Shown: one piece after another, positions 1 to 5,902 of the stretch
Position numbering within the stretch: the first letter of the stretch is position 1
Layout of the letters: every line of letters begins with the position of its first letter
From: Paracoccaceae bacterium
Lineage (GTDB): Bacteria > Pseudomonadota > Alphaproteobacteria > Rhodobacterales > Rhodobacteraceae
DNA: 7,516 nucleotides
Assembly (NCBI GenBank): GCA_007131945.1
Contig: SLPP01000214.1
Location: 1-7,516 of the forward strand
Direction: 5' to 3'
The notes under the pieces: model-generated
Databases searched by the model: none
Seen by the model: the letters and a program-made list of their open reading frames with translations, nothing else
Told to the model about the DNA's origin: nothing
Translations under genes and position numbers: made by a program

Positions 1-1081
1 GGATCGCGTCGCCCATCGCCGTGGTCGAGACCGGCGTGCCGCCCTCGGGCCCCATCAGGTCGGCCGTGCGCAGCCCGTCGGCCAGCACCTTCTGCACCGC
101 CGCCTCCAGCCGGTCGGCCTCCGCGCCCTGGTCGAAGCTGTAGCGCAGCGCCATCGCGAAGCTCAGGATGCAGGCGATCGGGTTCGCCTTCCCCTGCCCG
201 GCGATATCCGGCGCCGAGCCATGCACCGGCTCGTAAAGCGCCTTCGGCCGCCCGTTCGCCATCGGCGCGCCGAGCGAGGCCGAGGGCAGCATCCCCAGCG
301 AGCCCGTGAGCATCGCCGCGAGGTCGGAAAGCAGGTCGCCGAAGAGGTTGTCGGTCACGATCACGTCGAACTGCTTCGGCCAGCGCGTGAGCTGCATCGC
401 GCCGGCATCGGCATACATGTGGCTCAGCTCCACGTCGGGGTATTCCCGGTCGCGCAACTCCTGCACCACCTCGCGCCACAGCACGCCCGATTCCATGACG
501 TTCGCCTTCTCCATCGAGCAGACCCGGTTCGCCCGCTTCCGCGCCAGCTCGAAGGCCGACCGCGCCACCCGCGCGATCTCGCTCTCGGTGTAGCGCTGGG
601 TGTTGACCCCCACCCGCTCGTTGCCCTCGGTGAAGATCCCCCGCGGCTCGCCGAAATAGACGCCCGAGGTCAGCTCGCGCACGATCATGATGTCGAGCCC
701 CGCCACCACCTCGCGCTTGAGCGATGAGAAGTCGGCGAGCGCGTCGAAACACTGCGCCGGCCGCAGGTTGGCATAGAGGTCCATCTCCTTGCGCAGCCGC
801 AGCAAGCCCCGCTCGGGCTTCACGCTGAAATCGAGCGCGTCGTATTTCGGCCCGCCGACGGCGCCCAGCAGCACCGCATCCACCGCCTGCGCCTTCTCCA
901 TCGTCGCGTCGGTCAGCGGCGTGCCGTGCGCGTCATACGCCGCGCCGCCCACCAGGTCCTCGCTCACATCGAAGACGAGGCCGCGCTTCGCACCGAACCA
1001 GTCGATGATCCTGCGCACCTCGGCCATCACCTCGGGGCCGATACCGTCACCGGGCAGGATCAGAAGGGAGGGATTGGTCAT
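1..1081 (-). CDS. leuB: 3-isopropylmalate dehydrogenase, C-terminus cut by window edge
   Basis: Catalyses NAD+-dependent oxidative decarboxylation of (2R,3S)-3-isopropylmalate to 2-oxoisocaproate, the third committed step of leucine biosynthesis, in the cytoplasm and with a divalent metal. The translation starts [18 protein letters not shown], the usual N-terminus of the family. The 360 visible residues include the substrate-binding arginine region ([14 protein letters not shown], about residues 95-108), the TSGVYFG motif with catalytic Tyr142, EKANVMESG with catalytic Lys192, and metal-binding Asp225, Asp249 and Asp253. These three have the same 24- and 4-residue spacing as in known LeuB proteins. 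[14 protein letters not shown] (about 288-301) is the NAD-binding loop. Members are usually about 365-370 residues, so only some ten residues are missing. The ATG is preceded by AGAGGA six bases upstream. It lies 54 nt downstream of the LysR-type gene on the same strand; leuB is a housekeeping gene and the regulator need not control it. Confidence 0.97.
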   Translation of the reverse strand, partial: MTNPSLLILPGDGIGPEVMAEVRRIIDWFGAKRGLVFDVSEDLVGGAAYDAHGTPLTDATMEKAQAVDAVLLGAVGGPKYDALDFSVKPERGLLRLRKEMDLYANLRPAQCFDALADFSSLKREVVAGLDIMIVRELTSGVYFGEPRGIFTEGNERVGVNTQRYTESEIARVARSAFELARKRANRVCSMEKANVMESGVLWREVVQELRDREYPDVELSHMYADAGAMQLTRWPKQFDVIVTDNLFGDLLSDLAAMLTGSLGMLPSASLGAPMANGRPKALYEPVHGSAPDIAGQGKANPIACILSFAMALRYSFDQGAEADRLEAAVQKVLADGLRTADLMGPEGGTPVSTTAMGDAI

Positions 1082-1135
1082 GGTGCGTCCTCTGTGGCTG
1101 GGATCGCCCTCGCCTAAGGCGGGGCGCGGGGCGCG

Positions 1136-2029
1136 TCAAGCCGAGCCGGGACGCGCGAAATGCGCGACCAGCGCCCGGCGCACCCGGTCGATGCGGGGAA
1201 CATGGCGCAGCGCCTCGGGCACGGCCAGCCAGACCGGCAGCGGCGGCAGTGCCACGAAGGGGGCGATCCGCTCGACACCCGGATCGGCCTCGGCCACGCC
1301 ACATTGCATGCCGCCGACGCCGCAGCCCGCGCGCACCAGCGCCCAGTGCACCAGCTGGTCGTCGCAGCGCAGCGGGAAGAAGTCGCGCCCAACCTCGATC
1401 CCGTTCGCCGCCATCGCCCGCAGCATCAGGTCCGACCGATCGTAGCCGACGAAATCGAGCCGCAGCAGCGCCTCGAGGTTCTCGGGCCGGCCGGTGCGGT
1501 CGAGATAGCCGCGCGCGGCATAAAGCCCGAGCGGCAGGTCGGCGAGCTTCTGCACCGTCAGATCGCCGCGTTCGGGTCGGAACATCCGAAGCGCGATGTC
1601 GGCCTCGCGGAAGAGCAGGTTCTCCGGCTGGTCCGAGGCGACGAGTTCGATCTCGATGCCAGGCTCCTCCTGCCGCAGACGGGCAAGGACCGGCGGCAGC
1701 AGGTAATGCGCCACGACCCGCGCCGCCGTCAGCCGCACCGTGCCTTCCAGTCGCGCGCTGGCCCCGACTGCGGCAAGCGCGATGCGGGCGGCGGCTTGCT
1801 CCATCGCCTCGGCCTCGGCCAGAAGCGCGGCACCCGCAGGCGTCAGCGCCTGCCCGCCCGGTCTGCGCGCCATGAGCGGCTGACCCAACCGGTCCTGGAG
1901 CGCGCGCATGTGCCGCCCCAGCGTCGGCTGGCTGATCCCGCTTTCCCGCGCCGCCGCCGACAGCGAGCCCGCCCGCGCCACGCGCAGGAAGCTTTGCAGA
2001 AGCGACCAGTCGATCTCACGCACATCCAT
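1136..2029 (-). CDS. LysR-type transcriptional regulator
   Basis: A 297-residue DNA-binding regulator of normal LysR-family length. The N-terminal winged helix-turn-helix is clear: LLQSFLRVARAGSLSAAA (about 10-27) followed by the recognition segment SGISQPTLGRHMRALQDRLG (about 30-49) and the wing with LTPAG (62-66). A helical linker runs to about residue 90. The rest (about 92-290) is a periplasmic-binding-protein-like effector domain, with VRLTAARVVAHYLLPPVLARL at its start and the ADIALRMF stretch typical of the family. The effector cannot be read from sequence. It is divergent from an SDR/epimerase-like gene with 88 nt between the start codons, the classic arrangement of a LysR-type regulator and its target. 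No Shine-Dalgarno sequence is visible immediately upstream of the ATG, so weak or leaderless initiation is possible. The start fits the normal N-terminus of the family. Confidence 0.94.
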   Translation of the reverse strand: MDVREIDWSLLQSFLRVARAGSLSAAARESGISQPTLGRHMRALQDRLGQPLMARRPGGQALTPAGAALLAEAEAMEQAAARIALAAVGASARLEGTVRLTAARVVAHYLLPPVLARLRQEEPGIEIELVASDQPENLLFREADIALRMFRPERGDLTVQKLADLPLGLYAARGYLDRTGRPENLEALLRLDFVGYDRSDLMLRAMAANGIEVGRDFFPLRCDDQLVHWALVRAGCGVGGMQCGVAEADPGVERIAPFVALPPLPVWLAVPEALRHVPRIDRVRRALVAHFARPGSA

Positions 2030-2117
2030 TCAACAATGAATATCCGCCGTGCAATTTCTGGCAATCCCCATTCACCTGCGTGCGTGGCAGGAGGGGTCAT
2101 CAGCAATGGAGGGTTAC
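2026..2117. promoter_or_regulatory. Divergent control region with candidate LysR-type operator
   Basis: The 88-nt gap between the divergent regulator and SDR genes is visibly richer in A/T than the surrounding coding sequence. It contains the dyad ATTCA-ACAA-TGAAT at 2028-2041, overlapping the regulator start codon. CCATTCA occurs twice, at 2026-2032 and 2068-2074, exactly 42 bp apart (about four helical turns). GCAAT is repeated at 2051 and 2061, one helical turn apart. Short dyads and helically phased half-sites are how LysR-type proteins bind as tetramers. A site overlapping the regulator's own start would suit autorepression. The sites are seen directly; binding is inferred. I could not place convincing -35/-10 boxes for either gene. 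Confidence 0.45.
2108..2112 (+). promoter_or_regulatory. Ribosome-binding site of the SDR gene
   Basis: GGAGG lies five bases before the ATG at 2118. This decides the start in favour of MTRTVLILGASG over an in-frame ATG at 2106 and a longer frame opening at 2049. Only the 2118 start puts the dinucleotide-binding motif at the extreme N-terminus, as is usual for this fold. Confidence 0.75.
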
Positions 2118-2987
2118 ATGACACGGACGGTTCTGATCCTCGGCGCCTCGGGCGGCTTCGGCAGCGCAGCGGCGTCGGCTTTCGACACGGCGGGCTGGCA
2201 GGTCAGGCGCTACCGGCGCGGCAGCGACATGGCGGCGGCGGCACGCGGCGCGCGGCTCATCGTGAACGCGATGAACCCGCCGGACTACCACGACTGGGCG
2301 CGTCAGGTCCCGGCGATCACCGATGCGGTGATGGCGGCGGCGCGGTCGAGCGGCGCGCGCGTGCTGATCCCGGGCAATGTCTATGTCTATGGCGACCAGC
2401 CCGGTCCCTGGTCCGAGGCGACGCCGCACCGCCCGGTCAGCCGCAAGGGCGCGATCCGCGCCGAGATGGAGGCGCGCTGGCGCGATTCGGACCTGCCGGT
2501 GACGATCCTGCGGGCGGGCGACTTCGTCGACGGCGGGCGACCGGGGCTGGTCTTCGACAGGGTAGTGCTGAAGGATCTGGCGAAGGGACGGATCACTGCG
2601 CTGGGCGACGCGTCGGCGGTGCGCGCCCATGCCTATCTGCCCGACCTCGCCCGCGCGGCGGTGGCGCTGGCCGATCAGCCCGACCTGCCGGCCTTCGCCG
2701 ACATCCCCTTTCCCGGCCATGCCTTCAGCCTGACCGAACTGGCCGCCGAGATCGCGCAGCAGACCGGGCGCGCGCCAGCGATCCGCGCCTTCCCCTGGTG
2801 GGCGCTGCGCCTGGCCGCGCCGGTCTGGGAACTGGCGCGCGAACTGGGCGAGATGCGCTATCTCTACGACCATCCGCACCGGCTGGACGGCGCGCGCCTG
2901 GCCGCGCTTCTGCCCGCGTTCCGCACCACCCCCTTTGCCGAGGTCGTTGCCGGCCATCTGCCGCAACCGGCGGCGCGCGCGGCCTGA
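2118..2987 (+). CDS. NAD(P)-binding extended-SDR / epimerase-like protein
   Basis: A 289-residue protein with an N-terminal Rossmann fold. VLILGASGGFGSAAA (5-19) carries the GxxGxxG nucleotide-binding motif. LIVNAMNP (about 47-54) follows where the fourth strand of extended SDR proteins is expected. VLIPGNVYVYGDQPGPWSEATP (82-103) resembles the strand and Tyr-Gly region of NAD-dependent epimerase/dehydratases, with a downstream Lys110. VTILRAGDFVDGG (128-140) and the AHAYLPDLARA region (about 170-180) match the substrate-pocket and conserved (H/Y)xxDxA segments of this family. The classical YxxxK catalytic pair is not present in its standard spacing, so redox or epimerase activity is uncertain; it could be an atypical SDR or an NmrA-like redox sensor. 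It diverges from the LysR-type gene, its probable regulator. The substrate is not predictable. Confidence 0.88.
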   Translation: MTRTVLILGASGGFGSAAASAFDTAGWQVRRYRRGSDMAAAARGARLIVNAMNPPDYHDWARQVPAITDAVMAAARSSGARVLIPGNVYVYGDQPGPWSEATPHRPVSRKGAIRAEMEARWRDSDLPVTILRAGDFVDGGRPGLVFDRVVLKDLAKGRITALGDASAVRAHAYLPDLARAAVALADQPDLPAFADIPFPGHAFSLTELAAEIAQQTGRAPAIRAFPWWALRLAAPVWELARELGEMRYLYDHPHRLDGARLAALLPAFRTTPFAEVVAGHLPQPAARAA

Positions 2988-2990
2988 GAC

Positions 2991-3024
2991 CTCGGGCCTG
3001 AAGCCCGGGCGCGGCGCCCCGGGC
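2991..3024 (+). terminator. Overlapping GC-rich hairpins after the SDR gene, possible terminator
   Basis: Starting three bases after the stop codon, CTCGGGC (2991-2997) can pair with GCCCGGG (3003-3009) around a five-base loop, with one G-T wobble. The same GCCCGGG arm pairs perfectly with CCCGGGC (3018-3024) around an eight-base loop. The two stems are mutually exclusive. There is no run of T afterwards (AAAGGTTTCG follows), so intrinsic termination is only a possibility. The hairpin may instead protect the 3' end or act with Rho. Confidence 0.4.
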
Positions 3025-3083
3025 AAAGGTTTCGTTGCGGTAAACGCCGCATGATCCATGTTTCTTATCAATGCTATACAGAA

Positions 3084-3134
3084 GTGCGCGCATGCGCGCA
3101 CCCCCTCATGCGCGCACCCCCGTGGGCGCGTGAG
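3084..3134. repeat. 18-bp perfect palindrome plus direct and inverted repeat cluster
   Basis: GTGCGCGCATGCGCGCAC at 3084-3101 is a perfect 18-bp palindrome. Its right half belongs to a 15-bp direct repeat, CATGCGCGCACCCCC, present at 3091-3105 and again at 3107-3121 (16-bp period). The second copy also forms an inverted repeat: CTCATGCGCGCAC (3105-3117) pairs with GTGGGCGCGTGAG (3122-3134) around a CCCC loop, with one G-T wobble and one mismatch in 13 pairs. The cluster lies just downstream of an A/T-rich patch containing TGCTATACA (3072-3080), which resembles an extended -10 box. No reading frame here has recognisable protein content. It may be an operator, a structured leader or a dispersed repeat; the sequence alone does not decide. 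Confidence 0.7.
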
Positions 3135-3172
3135 CAAGGGCCTTCGGGCGGGGGCGGGCGACATGATCCCCC

Positions 3173-3200
3173 TTGCGCCGCGCCCCGGCGCGGCTAGCTT
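3173..3200 (+). promoter_or_regulatory. Candidate promoter of the ceramidase-like gene, possibly leaderless
   Basis: TTGCGC (3173-3178), a 16-base spacer and TAGCTT (3195-3200, preceded by GC) resemble the TTG...GCTA pattern of alphaproteobacterial housekeeping promoters. Only seven bases separate the -10 element from the ATG at 3208, so transcription would begin at or next to the start codon. No Shine-Dalgarno sequence lies between them, which fits a leaderless mRNA. This is a pattern match only. Confidence 0.4.
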
Positions 3201-3207
3201 GGCCGGC

Positions 3208-3918
3208 ATGGACTGGTTCGCCCCCGTCAACGCCTATTGCGAACGCACCGGCCCGGACTACTGGTCCGAGCCGGTGAATGCCGTGACCAACGCCGCCTTC
3301 CTGGTCGCCGCCTTCGTTATGGCGCGGCGGCTCCGGGGCCAAGGCCTGCCGCTTGCCTGGGCGCTGGTCGCGGTGCTGGCAGCAATCGGGGTCGGCAGCT
3401 TTCTCTTCCACACCCATGCCAACCGGCTGACCGGGCTGATGGATGTTCTGCCGATCCTCGGCTTCATCCTGCTCTACATCTTCGCCGCGACGCGCGATTT
3501 CCTCGGCGTGCGGCCCTGGCTCGCGGGTCTCGCCGTCCTTGCCTTCTTCCCCTACGCGGCGGCGGTGTTCCCGGTCTTCGCCCGCATCCCCGGCCTCGCC
3601 GTCTCCGCCGGCTACTGGCCGATCCCGCTGCTGATCCTGCTCTACGCGGTCGCGCTCCGCCGCCGCGCGCCCGACACCGCCCGCGGCATGGCCATCGGCG
3701 CGGGGATCCTGACCGTCTCGCTCGTCTTCCGGTCGCTGGACCAGGCGGTCTGCGACGCCTGGCCCCTGGGCACGCATTTCCTCTGGCACATCCTCAACGC
3801 GCTCATGCTGGGCTGGATGATCGAGGTCTACCGCCGGCATCACGGCCACGAGCGTGGAAATGGTGCCCGAATCGTGCTAAACATCTCGCCCGAAACGAAC
3901 CAAAGGGGGAGACCATGA
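3208..3918 (+). CDS. Alkaline ceramidase-like (CREST superfamily) membrane hydrolase
   Basis: A 236-residue integral membrane protein with about seven hydrophobic segments (roughly 26-40, 47-68, 78-95, 105-125, 137-150, 163-175 and 190-206). It has the hallmark residues of the CREST superfamily, which includes alkaline ceramidases. Ser64 and His68 lie in GSFLFHTHAN (SxxxH), Asp79 in LMDVLP, and His190 and His194 in HFLWHILN (HxxxH). Ser64-Asp79 spacing matches the eukaryotic enzymes, where the three histidines and the aspartate hold zinc. YWSEPVNAVTN (18-28) is the typical N-terminal signature of bacterial members. It probably hydrolyses an amide bond in a lipid at the inner membrane; ceramide itself is unproven as substrate, since many such bacteria are not known to make it. 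The ATG at 3208 was chosen because homologues begin near MDW...YCE. In-frame starts at 3058 or 3163 would add proline/arginine-rich sequence unlike the family. The stop overlaps the next gene. Confidence 0.9.
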   Translation: MDWFAPVNAYCERTGPDYWSEPVNAVTNAAFLVAAFVMARRLRGQGLPLAWALVAVLAAIGVGSFLFHTHANRLTGLMDVLPILGFILLYIFAATRDFLGVRPWLAGLAVLAFFPYAAAVFPVFARIPGLAVSAGYWPIPLLILLYAVALRRRAPDTARGMAIGAGILTVSLVFRSLDQAVCDAWPLGTHFLWHILNALMLGWMIEVYRRHHGHERGNGARIVLNISPETNQRGRP

Positions 3919-4097
3919 GCAAGCACGTCCTGGACCGCCCGCGCAGCGCCTCCGCCTCGCGGCTGAAGAAATTCGTCGAGATCGAGCGCAGCGGCAAGCC
4001 CAGCACCTCGAGCCAGGCGCTGCAGACCCGCGCGCGCAGCCCCAAGGCCCCGAAACTTGCCATCTACACGCGAATCGAGCGCGGCGCGCAGGTCTGA
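3915..4097 (+). CDS. 60-residue basic protein of unknown function
   Basis: Not recognised. The ATG overlaps the ceramidase-like stop codon as ATGA, and a purine-rich AAAGGGGGAG lies just upstream, so translation is probably coupled to the upstream gene. The product is rich in Lys, Arg, Ser and Ala, with very few acidic residues, no cysteine and no hydrophobic segment long enough for a membrane helix. It therefore looks like a small, largely disordered cytoplasmic protein that could bind nucleic acid or acidic lipid surfaces. The middle (RLKKFVEIERSGKPS, about 16-30) might form a short amphipathic helix. The overlap and ribosome-binding site are the main support for it being real; conservation was not testable. 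Confidence 0.6.
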   Translation: MSKHVLDRPRSASASRLKKFVEIERSGKPSTSSQALQTRARSPKAPKLAIYTRIERGAQV

Positions 4098-4497
4098 TCC
4101 CGACCGCCCACTGCGCGGCCTCAGCCGTCGTTCGGTCGGCAGGAAAGCTAGGCGTCCGAATGCGGACGTATCGCCAGTTCGTCGAAACCAAACGCATATC
4201 CAGCGCCGTTAGGAGAACTGTTCTCGATTGGCAGTGGACGGCGGTCCATGCTTCTGATCCTCTTGTTGGAACAGGATCGCCAGAACGCTCTTGGACCGGG
4301 TATCTTTCCGGCGCGTTTGCGGCTTCTCGCGCTTCGAGCCGACGCTAGGCGTGACCGCCTCCGTGCGGTTTCGTCGCCTGCTCGTGGCGCCGGAACTCGA
4401 CCGGGAGCTATTCGTGCAGGCGGGCGGACACTCCTCGTCCACCCCGCGCGGGCCGCGCGCAGCCCGTGTTTGCCAATGGGATCAAGCGGAAGCCGTA
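4098..4497. other. Convergent 400-bp spacer with no convincing gene
   Basis: This gap lies between the 3' ends of the plus-strand 60-residue gene and the minus-strand protease gene. Short open frames exist on both strands, but none has a ribosome-binding site together with recognisable protein content, and their composition looks random. The stretch about 4140-4310 is visibly less GC-rich than the genes on either side. It contains perfect inverted repeats: CGTCCG-AATG-CGGACG (4153-4168), GAGAAC-T-GTTCTC (4213-4225) and GATCCT/AGGATC (4256-4278, 11-base loop). It may be a relic of inserted DNA, a regulatory or small-RNA region, or neutral sequence. No terminal inverted repeats or target duplications mark an insertion sequence. 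Confidence 0.6.
4100..4139 (+). terminator. Nested inverted repeat after the ceramidase-like operon
   Basis: CCGACCG (4100-4106) pairs with CGGTCGG (4133-4139), and inside it CGGC-CTCA-GCCG (4116-4127) forms a second hairpin, beginning three bases after the stop codon. The position suits a transcription end for the two-gene unit, but there is no T-run, so the call rests on position and pairing only. Confidence 0.4.
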
Positions 4498-5901
4498 TCA
4501 GGGCGTGCTGTCGTCGGGGAAGACCGGATCGCCGCCGCCCAGGACCGGGACGCGCGCGTCGCCGCGGCCTGCGTCCAGCGGGCTAGCCTGGGCGAGAAGC
4601 CAGGTTCTTGCTGCGATCCCGCCCGCCGCGCGGTCCCATTGGCCGAGGCTCAGGCCCAGCGACAGGAAGCCCCCGATCAGCGCCGCCGCGCCTGATGTGC
4701 CGCCAAAGCGGCAAAAGTAGGAGCCGTATTCGCGCAGGCCGTCGTCGGATTCGGGGCCCGCGAAGGGGGTGGTGGCGTAGCCGCCGCGGCCCGGCACATC
4801 GGTCGCGATCAGGCTGAAGGGCGAGAAGCGGTGGTTCGCGTTTTCCGACGGAACCCCCGTCGGGTCGTAATCGTGTCGGCGCTCGTCGAGCCGTATCTCG
4901 GCGCGGTCGAAGCGCTCGCCGTCGCTGCTCGGGCCCCAGATCGTCAGCCCCGAGGCGGGCGAGTAGCTGCAGGGCCAGCCGCGGGCATTGACCGCACCGA
5001 CCGCGATCACGCCGTTGTCGTCGTCGGCAAGGTTCGCCGGGTAGATGCCGAATTCCTCGTTGGCGTTACCTGCAGCGCAGACGACGGGCCGGCGCTGCGA
5101 GACATTGACGATGAGCTGCGCAAGTTCGTCCCACATCTCCCATTGGGCCTGGCCGAGCGGGCTCGGCGCGACCGCATCGGCGAAGGCCGCGCCAGCGATG
5201 TCGTGCGCGGGAAGCTCCGGCACAGTGCGAAGCGGGTCGGGCAGGATGCGCGGCAGGACGATCACGTCGGCGCCGATCAGGTCGGCGTAGAGAAATGCGA
5301 GGATCAGCGCCTCGGGATCTGGGTCGAAATTGGTCGAGATCGGCACCAGTTCGGCGCTGGGATCGACGCCCATGTAAGGCAGGGTGATCCTGCCCCCGGT
5401 TGCGCCGGGCAGATGCGCATCGAGCGCGTCTTCGCGCGCAGGTCGGGCCGCGATCAGCCCGGCCGCGGCGGTGCCATGCGCCGAGAAGGTCGGGCCCGCC
5501 GCCGGCCGGATCGTCCCGATCCTCGGCATCCGGTCAGGGCGCAGCCGCTTCTTGAGCTCGACCAGAAGCGCGGTGCAGTGCGGCAGTTCCGCGACCAATG
5601 CGCCGCTGTCGCCCAGGCCGAGATTGCCGAGCGCGACATCCGGCTCGCGCCACGGGAACGCGCCGAAACGCGTCGAGAAGAGATCAAAGGCCAGCGCCTC
5701 GTTCAGCGCCGGCTCGAGGTTCGGATGCCCGCGCGCAACCGAGGTGTCGATCAGCGCGACGCGCGTCGGACGCGCGGGAGCGGGCAGGGTCCAGCCGTTG
5801 GGCCGGTGGTCGGGCTTGAGCACGCCCATCATCACCAGATGCCAGAGCGCGTCATGCGCCGGATAGGTCGGGCGGGTCTCGTTCTGGCCGTAGGCGGTCA
5901 T
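4498..5901 (-). CDS. Subtilisin-like (S8 family) serine protease
   Basis: A 467-residue protease with all catalytic elements of the S8 family: Asp52 in RVALIDTSV, His142 in FSAHGTAAAGLIAA, oxyanion-hole Asn279 in VVCAAGNANEE, and nucleophile Ser403 in FGGTSGAAALIGG. After the serine motif the usual proline of GTSxAxP is alanine. The Asp-His spacing is 90 residues, far longer than the roughly 30 of subtilisin, which implies a sizeable insertion. There is no signal peptide, membrane segment or obvious removable prodomain: only about 45 residues precede the first catalytic strand. The enzyme is therefore probably cytoplasmic or exported by an unseen route. The ATG follows the stop of the PAP2-like gene by one base (TGA-G-ATG), so the two are almost certainly co-translated. 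No terminator with a T-run was seen after its stop. The substrate is unknown; a role in processing its operon partners is only a hypothesis. Confidence 0.92.
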   Translation of the reverse strand: MTAYGQNETRPTYPAHDALWHLVMMGVLKPDHRPNGWTLPAPARPTRVALIDTSVARGHPNLEPALNEALAFDLFSTRFGAFPWREPDVALGNLGLGDSGALVAELPHCTALLVELKKRLRPDRMPRIGTIRPAAGPTFSAHGTAAAGLIAARPAREDALDAHLPGATGGRITLPYMGVDPSAELVPISTNFDPDPEALILAFLYADLIGADVIVLPRILPDPLRTVPELPAHDIAGAAFADAVAPSPLGQAQWEMWDELAQLIVNVSQRRPVVCAAGNANEEFGIYPANLADDDNGVIAVGAVNARGWPCSYSPASGLTIWGPSSDGERFDRAEIRLDERRHDYDPTGVPSENANHRFSPFSLIATDVPGRGGYATTPFAGPESDDGLREYGSYFCRFGGTSGAAALIGGFLSLGLSLGQWDRAAGGIAARTWLLAQASPLDAGRGDARVPVLGGGDPVFPDDSTP

Positions 5902-5902
5902 C

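Noticed and set aside
1107..1125. Small hairpin (CCTCGCC-TAA-GGCGGGG) between the LysR-type gene and leuB, considered as a terminator
   Set aside because: The stem is short, with a wobble pair and a three-base loop, and there is no T-run on the minus strand. It could equally be leader sequence of leuB.
1160..3001. Very long plus-strand open frame (613 residues) across the LysR-type gene and into the SDR gene
   Set aside because: It is rich in Arg/Pro/Gly, has no recognisable domain and lies antisense to a clear LysR-type gene and out of frame with the SDR gene. Long empty frames are expected in DNA of this GC content.
3084..3134. Repeat cluster considered as a CRISPR array
   Set aside because: Only two direct copies at a 16-bp period, with a single base between them and no spacers or cas genes.
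3058..3207. N-terminal extension of the ceramidase-like protein from an ATG at 3058
   Set aside because: The extra 50 residues cross the palindromic repeat cluster, look non-coding and precede the normal family N-terminus at 3208.
4160..4348. 62-residue open frame in the convergent spacer, considered as a small gene or transposase remnant
   Set aside because: It has no ribosome-binding site and no recognisable motif, and competing frames of similar length exist on both strands.
4446..4458. GCGCG-GGC-CGCGC hairpin downstream of the protease stop, considered as its terminator
   Set aside because: Short self-complementary GC strings are common at this base composition, and no T-run follows on the minus strand.
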